A stretch of DNA of 64,000 nt from Argentina anserina (taxonomy: Eukaryota > Streptophyta > Magnoliopsida > Rosales > Rosaceae), in assembly GCF_933775445.1 (NCBI RefSeq), contig NC_065878.1:4672001-4736000 (forward strand). Reading direction: 5' to 3'. Below are positions 27,496 through 39,219 of the stretch, piece by piece. Every line of letters begins with the position of its first letter. The stretch's first letter is position 1. A program made the position numbers and the translations under genes. The notes beneath the pieces were generated by a model that was not told the origin of the DNA, did no database searches, and saw only the letters and a list, made by a program, of their open reading frames with translations.

Positions 27496-28648
27496 ATGGG
27501 TGGGGGTGGAAGAATGTCTGCACCCCCAACTAGCAAGAGTGCAGAAACTGATAGCATCATCAAGCGAGTGCCACACCTGAAACCTCCATTTAGTCTTGGC
27601 CAAATCAAAAAAGCCATCCCACCTCACTGTTTCCAGCGCTCCGTCATTCATTCCTTCTCTTATGTCATCTACGACTTCGCAATCGCCTCCGTCCTTTATT
27701 ACATTGCTTTTAAAACTACATCAGTCACATCTCTGCTCCTCTCGCTTTCTTGGCATGGCCAATTTACTGGGCTCTTCAGGGATGTGTCCCAACTGGAGTC
27801 TGGGTCATTGCGCATGAATGTGCTCACCATGCCCGTAGTGATTATCAATGGCTTGATGACACAGTTGGCCTCGTCCCGCATTCATTTCTTCTCGTCCCCT
27901 ACTTCTCTTGGAAGTATAGCCATTGCCGGCACCATTCAAACACTGGTTCCCTCGAGCGAGATGAAGTCTTTGTCCCAAAACAGAAGTCCGCTATGCGATG
28001 GTACTCCAAATACCTTAACAACCCACCAGGCAGAGTCCTTACTCTGGCCATCACACTCATTCTTGGCTGGCCTTTGTATCTGGCATTCAATGTTTCTGGA
28101 AGGCCCTATGATGGCTTTGCTTGCCACGACGATCCTTATGGCCCGATCTATTCTGACCGTGAACGTTTGCAGATACATATTTCAGACTCTGGTGTTCTAC
28201 GGGCTTTACCGTCTCGCTGTTGCGAAAGGACTTGCCTGGCCTGGGCCTTGTGCTTCTATGGAGGTCCCTTGTTGGTGGTGAACGCGTTTCTTGTTTTGAT
28301 CACATATTTGCAGCACACACACCCTTCATTGCCGCACTACGATTCATCGGAATGGGACTGGTTGAGGGGAGCTTTGGCGACTGTGGACAGAGACTATGGA
28401 GTATTGAACAAGGTCTTCCGTAACATCATTGACACTTATGTGGCTCACCATGCCATTTGTTCTCCACCATGCCACATTACCATGCAATGGAAGCCACCAG
28501 GGCAATCAAGCCGATATTGGGCGACTATTATCAGTTCGATGGGACTCCGTTTTACAAAGCGATTTGGAGAGAAGCAAAGGAGTGCATCTATGCTGAGCCT
28601 GATGAAGCTGATAACAAAGGTGTCTTCTGGTACAAGAATAAGCTGTGA
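27496..28648 (+). pseudogene. FAD2: FAD2-like omega-6 (delta-12) oleate desaturase pseudogene
   Basis: The span matches the 383-codon length of FAD2. It opens with the typical MGGGGRM start and ends in GVFWYKNKL. The frame shifts near 27,712-27,720. It slips again at about 28,196 and is regained at about 28,240, where GCCTGG is repeated. It is then lost near 28,453 at a small CATGCCAT insertion. Histidine boxes are damaged as well: HECGHH is kept as HECAHH, HRRHH has become HCRHH, and HVAHH has become YVAHH. FAD2 makes linoleate from oleate on ER phosphatidylcholine. This copy cannot make that enzyme. No functional FAD2 lies in the window. Confidence 0.93.
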
Positions 28649-28743
28649 GTCCGAAAATAGAAGCAACGGAGGCATCTATATATGTTGAGCCTAATGAAGT
28701 TGATAAGAAAGGTGTCTTCAGTACGAGACTAAGCTGTGAGTCT
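28570..28743 (+). repeat. Tandem duplication of the FAD2 C-terminal end
   Basis: The segment at about 28570-28652, coding the last residues and stop, recurs at about 28659-28743 with about 15% differences, including the GGTGTCTTC and AAGCTGTGAGTC words. The second copy lies wholly downstream of the stop codon. The duplication is old enough to have diverged. Confidence 0.85.
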
Positions 28744-30119
28744 AATAAACGTTGTCCAACATGCAATGTTAAGAAGCTTTAGAGTTGGTTATTAGACTTG
28801 AGCTTCCGTGTCCTGATAATGTAGCTCGGTTCCGTTCTGTTGTGTACGTTGAACTTGTATGTATGCTTCTTAATAATCCTAAGGTTCATTTCTGTCATGT
28901 TCAACTAGCTATCATAATAGTTATATATTTGCTTTATTAATAATCTCTTTTGAGTTTTGACCCGTAACTATTGTAGGAACTAAGTTTACAAGCTATGATC
29001 TGGCTCAAGAATGTTGTTTGATTGTGAAGTATAACTATCGTAAGAAGCATATATAGTCCCAAGAAAGACATTCGTGTTGGTACGTACGTATGACTGATGT
29101 AGAGGTTGCTTGAATTATAACTCTAAGAAAGATGATCGTGTGAATAAGATGAACTCTGATGACTTTAGGTGTTTGCCTGTACAAAACTATTACAAACACA
29201 TTTGTTGGGTATCAAAGACGTAATAGTCACGGTAATTGAATCCACACGTATATATTATACTTCCATAACAATCAACTAACTTCAAAGACGTACAGATGGA
29301 AAAATGTACATCCTTACGGCCTTACCAACATTTGCGGATGATAAAAAAGTTTGCAGCGTGAGTTGCTATCAAATGCGCAACATTATTGATGGTACTTCTC
29401 TATCTTCGCAGCCCGGCCTTCACCCACAATCAGCAAAAGACAGAAGAATTTGAAACTACGTACAGAAGCAGTAAGTTGACTCTTTATCATCAACGTGTTA
29501 TCTGTTCCAACAATGAACCATATATAGCAAGAGTTGTTTGAGGTGATTAAAAGCCAGCTAATTGTCATGGATAAACAAACATGGTCAAGTGACTAAAGTC
29601 TCACCAATCTCATTGACCCTAGTTAATGATTGTTTCTTAGATTATATGCAACATTGCAACCCAACAATAGGAACATAACTTGGAATCTGTTAAGCACTCT
29701 GCACGCAATTATAGAAAACAAGTCCGTAGCATGTTTACTTGGAAGAAATCTGACGAATATAGAATAGTTGACTCTATATTATAATTATAGTTCCTGTACC
29801 AAAATTATAGTTCATGGTTTAGGTCAGAAAATCAATTCTTAAAAATGTAGCAGAGCCGGTGTTAGCGACATGGTTCCATCCATATGAAATTTTGTTCTGA
29901 GTCTAAAAAATTCACTCATCATTGCAAATGAAAAAGTCTCAAGGTTCGGAATTTCATCGAGCCTCCCAATGGTAAAACATTTACGTAAAAAGGGTCGTTT
30001 TTTTTTGTTTTTTCTCTCTCACTCTGTCGCTGCTCACCATTGTAGACTCCTTCACAAGGCACAAAGGCTTTATAAAGAAAAAAAACAATTCCCAAAAGGA
30101 ATCCCATAATAATCTTTTA
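28744..30119. other. Spacer between FAD2 pseudogene and exportin gene
   Basis: About 1.4 kb with no supportable gene or clear repeat. The last ~100 bp lead into the exportin transcript. Confidence 0.6.
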
Positions 30120-30504
30120 TCTATGCAATTTCAGAACCCTTAACCTCTCTAGGGTTTCGATCTCAGATCCACCACCCCTACACTCGTCGGCCTCTCTCCG
30201 GTAAGCTCTTCTTCTTCTTCTTCGTATCATTTCCGTCACCGGCGGCATTGCTCTGATTCTCTCCTCGCTCGTTTTTCCGATTTCGAACCTGTGTTCTTTA
30301 CTTTCATCTGAACTATTTGCTTAAGAACACCTGTGATTCTGTTCCGTTTTTCTCTTCGAAATCAGAATTTGGCCCGAAATCGATGCTGTTGCGATTCTTA
30401 GTGCTGTGTGTGTGTGTTTTGCGAAGCAATCTGTGGTTGTGATGTGGAGGTTTTGATTGATTGACGATGATGATGGTGTTGTATTTGTGCTTGTGTTTGC
30501 AGAA
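30120..30504 (+). promoter_or_regulatory. Exportin-7 leader with intron
   Basis: The leader exon ends at a CCG/GTAAGC donor (30201). The intron ends with TTTGCAG at 30502, two bases before the ATG. The GT/GATGATG-rich intron carries no gene. Confidence 0.6.
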
Positions 30505-33500
30505 ATGGAGGGGTTAAGGCAACTGGAGGCTTTGTGTGAGAGGCTGTACAATTCGCAGGACTCGGTGGAACGAGCACACGCCGAAAACACTCTGAAATGC
30601 TTTTCTGTCAACATTGAGTACATTTCGCAGTGCCAGTACATTCTCGACAATGCCATGACGCCGTATGCTCTGATGCTCGCTAGCTCTAGTTTGTTGAAGC
30701 AAGTCACCGATCACAGCCTCGCCCTGCAGCTTCGTCTCGACATCAGTAATGTCCTCGTATACGTTTTTTAAATTGTTTCCGTGTGGTATTGCACCGACTG
30801 ACTCTTTGTTGCAGGGAGCTACCTTGTTAACTATCTGGCCACTAGAGGACCTGAGCTGCAGCCGTTTGTTACTGCTTCCTTAGTACAACTCTTATGCCGT
30901 CTCACCAAGTTTGGGTGGTTTGATGATGACAGATTCAAGGATGTGGTTAAAGAGTCCATGAACTTCTTGAACCAGGTGATATGACTTGACGATGTCTCGC
31001 ACTCAGTGGTGTAACTTATATTTTTCATTTCACACTACTTTTGCAACTGACTGTGACTTACTGATGATCTGTTTATCAGGCCACTTCTGATCACTATGCT
31101 ATTGGTCTGAAGATATTAAATCAACTCATCTCTGAGATGAATCAGGTTGGTGTTCGAATTCTGCCCTAGACTGCCATCCATTATCACTGATGCGAGATAT
31201 TATGGGTTGTTGATAGTTTTTATTTTGTATTTGAGTCTTGCCTTGTTGTGTTGCTATTAAGTCATATGACTGATGCTATGAGCCTGCAGCTGTGTTAAGC
31301 TATTTAGGATTTACAGCCAAATTTGAGGATTCACATGTGAGTGAGCAGTTGATGACAATGAAATTGCTATTTTCGTTCTTTTCACTGATTCTTTTTTTAG
31401 TTTGGAATTTCTTTATTTGGTATATGTTGAAAGACAGTAGTTTCATGCTACCTGCACGCCGTTATGAAATTTCCACCAGCAAGATGATGTTACAAGTTGG
31501 GTGCCATGATATAGTAATTGATTTTATGATCCATTAAGCTTTTTGAAACTGCTTACTATGTATGGTGTTTCTTGTTGGAATTTTTGGGATATAAGATACT
31601 TTTACGGTGTTATTGGATGAAGATATCAGAGATGGAATTTAAATGTAAACGTGGAATACATAGTTTCTGATATACTTTACTTTGTTTAACATGCTGAAGT
31701 TATGAATTTCTCTGTGGAAAAGAATTGAATGAATTGATTTCCCAAATTCCTCACATTAATTCCATCAAAATAGGTTTCTTTTTGAATTTGCTCGCTAAAA
31801 TTTCTCCATATTACTTTAATAGTTTCCAATACAAGGAAAAAATTTCTAATTCGCGTTATGTTTTCTTGGTTTATCAACCAGACAATGGAGATTGCAATTA
31901 AATTGAAATTTAACTGATGTAGTTGTATAATTGAAGATTTTCAAAACCTTTCAAGAACTTAAAATTATCTTATTGAAATGTGGCGGTAGAACTAATCATA
32001 TCACTTTCATCTTTTGTCAGAACCAATTTTTATCTTCTTGATAATGAACATGATGGTGAAGAGTTTAAGCCCTCATAGTTATTTGTTTTGTTGAACATGT
32101 TCTGGGATATTCTTATTTTTCACTTTTGATCTACAATCATTAACTTTCGCAAATAAGATTTCGTACCTATGTTTTCTGGCGCCAATAGCAATTAGTAATA
32201 AAGGCAATCAATTTTATATGAGAATTTGTTACGCAATATTCTCATTTATGTCAATAAACTGGTAATTTCTCAGCCTAATCCAGGATTGCCATCAACGCAT
32301 CATCGAAGAGTTGCCTGCAACTTCAGGGATCAGTCACTTTTTCAAATTTTCCAAATTTCTCTAACTTCTTTGCGTCAACTGGAAAACAATGGTATTATTC
32401 TGGCATTCTCTTGTTAGACTGTTTTTGTTTCTTACAATTTTCTAATAATTCAACATCTTGTTTAACTGGTATTCATTGTGATGCTCAGTTGAAAGTCGAT
32501 TGCGGGAGTTGGCTCTTTCTCTTTCTCTGAAATGTTTATCTTTTGACTTTGTTGGGACATCAGTTGATGAAAGTTCAGAAGAATTTGGTACTGTTCAGGT
32601 ATTTGCTCTTTTGCTTAGATTCTTAACAATTTAGAAGTCTGGAGTCCTTTCTGTTGTTGGTCATGGAACTGATGTTACTGGTAGTCTTACAGATCCCAAC
32701 GTCTTGGAGGTCAGTTTTGGAGGATCCTTCAACTCTACAAGTCTTTTTCGATTACTATACCATTACAAAAGCCCCTCTGTCAAAGGAGGTCAGTATATTT
32801 GTTTTTAGTTAAAGGAGTTTGAGTTTTGTAATCTTTTTTTTTTCATTTTGTTTTCTCAAGTAATTGTTAATAATGTCCCTTGAAAACTTTGATGTATTGG
32901 ATGAGTGAGGGCACAATATTTCTTTGCCAAATCTGGTTGAGCATATTATCAAGTAATTTTACTTATATCTGTCATAGAGTTCTTATGAATGGCTGTAATT
33001 TACTTTAGTCATGAGGAAGCTTAACATTTCCGTCAATAAAGTTGTACTTCCTATGAGTGATCTTATGGTTTATGAGTCACATATTTGAAAGATAGGAAGC
33101 AGCTAGACTGCTAGAACCTGAGGCTGCTTTGATCTATTCTTGCTGTATTCCAATCACATTGAATATCAAATTGAAGTGGATGTTCTCTTGTTTTGGTCTG
33201 GTCTCTTGATTCTGTGTTAAGATATTGAGTTTAAAGATGTCATATTCCTTATTGTAGAAGTAAAATGTTTCTTCTCGCTCCGTACTTTATTGATTCATTG
33301 CTCACCTTGTTTCTAATGTAAACTATTCTATTTGGAAGTTCACAACTGTTTATTTACTTTTTAGGCACTGGAGTGCTTGGTGCGACTGGCTTCTGTTAGA
33401 CGATCTTTGTTTACAAATGATGCTGCTCGTTCAAAGTTTTTGGCCCATTTGATGACGGGAACCAAAGAAATTCTACAAACAGGGCAAGGTATTGCTGGCT

Positions 33501-36500
33501 CCTTTTTATTTTATTCTGTTTTGTTTTTGCTCTGCGTTTAACAATATGGGTTGTGGCTGAGAATGTGTGGGTGATAACCAGAAAGAAAGAAAAGAAAAAG
33601 AGAATGTGGGTGGGTACATTTTTGTGTGTTGGTTTTGCGATTTATGCAATATATGGACGGATTTAAACCTATTCCTCCAGTTTTTCGGATTAGATAATGA
33701 TACATTTTGTGTGCATGTATACATGGGTGGAAGGATTTTGTGCATATTCGGTGGGAATTGCCTTTTCTCTATGAAACTACAAAAATGCAGGATAGATTTC
33801 TATACGTTAAGTTATAGATCCTGCTCTGTATTGATCATATCTAGGCTCTTTCTTGTTTGTTATATACACACGTTCTAGTTGACGAGTTTATTTTCTGGTG
33901 TTCATTTACTCCATATACTCGTTCGTATACTGATGACTAGTTGGTCATATATGTCATGGGCTAAATTAATATACCTTTTGTTTGCTGTCATGGTCTGTTG
34001 GATTAAGTATGAAAAATTCTTTGTATTGGGTTTCCAGGTCTTGCTGATCATGATAATTACCATGAGTTTTGCCGTCTTCTTGGACGTTTCCGAGTTAATT
34101 ATCAGGTAACTCTTTACTTTTGGTGTCTTTGGTCAAGTATTTTGATTTGTTTTTGAATTGAAAGTTACTTTTTCATAGCAACATAGATAAGACTGACTTG
34201 GGACAAAGTAATTTACATTTAAAGAAATATCATTGATAACAACTGATTGAGTGAAGGAATGCTACTTTTCTTTAGAACTCCTGCTCTCTTCTGTCATCAA
34301 TATGTGTTGGGGAAGGATGAAAGAAAAATTTGGGAAATTCTCGTTGTCATTTGGGTGTTCTTTATGGAAATAAGTAGAAAGAATCCTACCAAGGTGTGAG
34401 GTGGGAGGATGCTGGCAGGCTTTGACGGTTCTCAAAGACTACAGCCTCTATTACATTCTTTAGATGTTGGCCTCATAGGGAGTTTGCGTTTTATCTTGGT
34501 CCTGTTTCTGCTGGTTGTTCGTCTCTTGTAGTTCTGCTTCTTTTTTTTGGACATTTTGTCCTCTTGTTTGCTTAATTTCTATTAAAAGTTGATCTTTGGT
34601 GTATCCTTCTTCCTTTCTATAAACTATTATTTTCTTTGACCTAACTCACATTCAACATTTCATTTTTCTTTTCTAATAAATGATGTTATTACTCATCTAA
34701 ATTTTATTGATTATGTTTTCTAGAGTTATTTTCTTGATTAATAGAGAGAAAAGAGGGGGGGGGGGGGGGGGTGGGGATGTGAATTTATTATCGTATGAGA
34801 CTGCTGTATAGCTTGAGATTTTAACTTATACCTCCTGCACAATTCAATGTTACCGTATGTACATATGGATCAACTTTACTTCTTATGTTTGTTCATTGTT
34901 CAACTCTTTTGCAGTTGTCAGAGCTTGTCAATGTGGAAGGTTATAGTGACTGGATCCGATTAGTAGCAGAGTTCACACTAAAGTCATTGCAATCCTGGAA
35001 GGTTGACTGACATTCCTAACCCTTTCTTAGCTATTGCCATGATATTGTTGCATACTCAAGCTATAAAATAAACAAATCCACATGAGAAAATCAATTCCTT
35101 CCATGCATACGGGGTTTCACTCTGAATTTCCTTTTAAAAAAAAAAATATATATATTGCTAGGTGTACTCTATCCATTTAATATGGTTTTAGAGATGTATT
35201 CCTTTATTTTATCTCATCCGTGTCTTGCTTAGCCTCTCTATCAAGCTATAATCTTCCATTTAACTCAATACTCCTATTGCTAGGTGCATCTAGTAGTTTA
35301 TGTTGTATTGTGTTATTTATCCGAGTATTGTAATTTCTCTTTCTCTTGGTCCCAATGTCTACTATCCAAATTTTTGTTCTTTTCAAATCACTTTTGGCAT
35401 GTGTCTTAGCACTCATATGTACTACATGGTTGCATAGTAACCTTTTGTTACTGACTGGAAGCTGGAATTTCTGGGTTGCATACTTGATTACTCACAAGCT
35501 TCTTTTCACACCAGTGGGCCAGCAGCAGTGTATATTACCTTTTAGGACTGTGGTCTAGATTGGTGACATCTGTACCATACTTGAAAGGTGAGGCACCCAG
35601 CTTGCTTGAAGAATTTGTGCCTAAGATTGCAGAAAGTTTCATCACATCAAGATTTAACTCTGTTCAGGTATAGCATCAAGTGTTGCTCTTGCTGACACTG
35701 TTGTTTGCTGTTGTAGCTGACCACATTATTTGTATTCACTAAATTTCTCTGTGTTGCAGGATGGGTCTTCAGATGATCTTTCTGAAAACCCACTGGACAA
35801 TGTTGAACTTCTTCAGGATCAGTTAGATTGCTTCCCTTACCTCTGCAGATTCCAGGTTCATCCTCTACACATGATTTGTAAATAGTTTCCTTTAAAGTAT
35901 AAATAAAGTTTGATTTGGTATTTTGCATGTGACAAGTACTGTTTATAGCAGTGTAGTATAATTCATGTACTGATTCCTGAGTTGCTTGTGTGGAACTGAT
36001 TGGAATTTTTTTGACCTTTTCTCTTTGAATTGCAGTATGAAAGCAGTAGTTTATTCATAATAAACACTGTGGAACCCATTTTACAAGTATACACGGTATG
36101 GTCATACATGATAATATACTTTTCTGGAATTTGAAAGTGAAGAGTCTATGGCTTCATGTTTTTTTGTTCCTTATTTGAAATAGGAAAGAGCTCGCATGCA
36201 GCCCAGTGAAATCAGTGATCTCTCTGTTATTGAAGCCAAACTTGCTTGGATTGTTCATATAGTTGCTGCTATTCTTAAGACAAAACAATGTACTGGCTGT
36301 AGGTAAAGAAATACATACACTTCCATTCTCATTCAATATTCGTTTTGTTCAACCCATGTTCTGGATTGGATAATGCGGCAGATTCTTATTGGTTTGAATT
36401 CTGTCCTGCAGTGCTGAGTCACAAGAACTATTTGATGCGGAACTCTCAGCTCGTATCTTGCAATTAATTAATGTTACTGACAGTGGGGTACACAGCCAGG

Positions 36501-39059
36501 TACAGCTGCAGGAAGGACATTTACTTTATGTACTGATAATACATTGAAACTATAATTTGATGATATCAGATTACTGTTTCTCTCTCTTTTTTTGGGTTTC
36601 TCTTTTTTTTTTTAGGGCACAAGAAGCATAAGTTTCTTTTAATAAGCAATAATAGAGGGCAGGAAGTTCTCATAGAAAAATTAAAAGTCAAAACAAAGAC
36701 AACGACCAGATATAACGCTGAAAGTGCCTTAATCAAGTCAATGCACCTTTCCAAGTTAGCACCAAGTCAGAAAGGGACGATTTCCAAACCCCGTAACGGA
36801 TGCCCATATTCCAGAACAAAAATAAACTCAATACCAGAGTTCTCTTAGAGCATCTTTAGCAATGCTAGCCATATATTAGTTAAACTTTAGTCAAATTAAC
36901 TAAAATTCATTTTTGATAGCCACTTTAGAACTACGTCCACATCAGTTCTCTCCTTTTCTTTTAATGAATTTAAAGTGTTTATTAAATAAAATAAAAAGTA
37001 GTTTAAATGTATGTATAAATTATATATAATTACATAGAAGGAATGTTTAATTGTAAATGGTTTAGCTTTAAGTTATCTTGCTCTCGAAATTTGTAGATCA
37101 AGATAGCTCAAAGTTAAAGGAAAGTTATAATAGAGAGTATGGTGTAGCTGCTATTTTTAGTAAAAAGCTAGCTTGTTTAGATGCTCTTACAGAGAAACTC
37201 GGGAAGTCTATAAACCCTATAAACCCTCTAATTTTGCTCGTGCACAGAGGATCCAAACCCCGCGATCATTCTGCAATTCCCAATCTTTTGGGGGAAAAGT
37301 TATAATCCATTTAACACACTTTTGGAACAACCGTTAACCATACCTATTTTTGGTGCCTAGCTTGTTGGTCTTTGTAGAAGAAACCTCCTTTGAAGATTCA
37401 ATGGTTTAAGGGTATGATTTTTGAAATTACACTGATTGTGTATGAACTTCACAAGAGAAAAAATTAAGATGACCTGGAAGGAACTTACATCGCACCAGCT
37501 GACCAGCAGGGTTCCAGGAATCACATATAGAGGCCGTCGGCATCACGTTGGGTGTATTTCACCACCATAGACTTGAACAGAAGCAAAATCTTTCAATTTT
37601 ATTCTTACATCCTTGATGTCATGTATGACCCAAATCCTATGTGGCTAAACTACCCTAAAATAGATACTGTTAAACACAAGAGGAGCTTGAGGGTCTACTA
37701 TTGTAATTTAGCTTGCTCAAAACCTAATTTTCCATGATCCCAAGTAGGCTCAACAATATCTAGAAAAGCTAAAGGCCTTAGAACCTTTTTATAAGGCTTG
37801 AATAAACCCTAGCGTTTTGTCACTTGTGTTCTTCATCATGGAGTTTTTCAAACCTATGCTACATTGAGCTTAACAAACACCTTAGCTGATATATTAAACC
37901 ACATAATTAGGCCGTTACTCTGATTTGTATTAATTTCAAACACTGTAGTTATATTCTAATATCCTAAAGGGTGTAAGAACGAAATCATCATCAAAATTAT
38001 TAATTATTGACTGTGATAGTTTGGTCCTGTGGTATGAAAATAGAAGTTTGTGCTGACTTGACAGAAGATTGAAAAATTGGCTAAATGTTGACATTAGATA
38101 CGTGATACATTAATACAAAGACAAGCAAAGCTGGCATTCTGAGACTAGAGCGTGCAATTCTTACCTCGTTGAAATTCTTACATTAATGGTCCACACTTAT
38201 TGAAATTCCTTCTTTGTATTTGGCAGAGATATGGTGAGATAAGCAAGCAACGACTTGACCGTGCAATTCTTACTTTTTTCCAACATTTTCGGAAATCTTA
38301 TGTTGGTGATCAGGCCATGCACTCTTCGAAGGTAAGTAACTCTCTTTGTTATTTTTCAAACTTATGTTAACCTTTAGCTTGATGCTTGTCTTATATGTTG
38401 CAGCAGTTGTATGCGCGCCTTTCTGAACTTCTTGGCCTTCATGATCATCTTTTGATGTTGAATGCAATTGTTGGAAAGATTGCTACAAACCTAAAATGTT
38501 ACACTGAGGTTAAATCTTTGTTCTGAGTTGTTTATAAGAAGTATAAGGAGTATGGTTCCCAACTTAATTCTTGTCTCTATATCAGAGTGAGGAGGTCATT
38601 GGTCACACCTTGAGTTTGTTCTTGGAGCTGGCTTCTGGGTTAGTTTCTTTAAGTTTGCTTTTGGTTCAGAGGACTGGAGCTACCTGTTGCTTTAGGAACT
38701 CAATTTCCTATAATTTGGTTAATGTGTGTTTTCGGCTGCAGATACATGACTGGCAAGCTGCTTTTGAAGTTGGATACTGTTAAATTTATAGTGTCCAATC
38801 ATACTGTAAATCTCACTCTACAATCTTCTTTCTGTTACATTTTTACTTTTTATAATCAACCATCTTTTAAACCATCTTGTATACCTGGCCTGAATTTTCT
38901 TTTCTTTCCCGCTCTTTTACAGAGGGAGCACTTCCCCTTTCTAGAAGAATATAGATGTTCTCGTAGTAGAACAACTTTCTATTTCACAATTGGCTGGTTA
39001 ATATTCATGGAAGACAGCCCTGTGAAGTTTAAATCTTCAATGGATCCACTTTTGCAAGT

Positions 39060-39122
<63 letters not shown>

Positions 39123-39133
39123 TTGCAAGTATG

Positions 39134-39219
<86 letters not shown>

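Noticed and set aside
27301..28281. 326-codon frame as a real protein
   Set aside because: Only residues from 27496 to about 27712 are FAD2; the rest is the wrong frame of the pseudogene, and the start lies in the leader intron.
38979..39209. Minus-strand Cys-Val / Arg-Glu repeat protein
   Set aside because: Pure translation of the microsatellite on the opposite strand.
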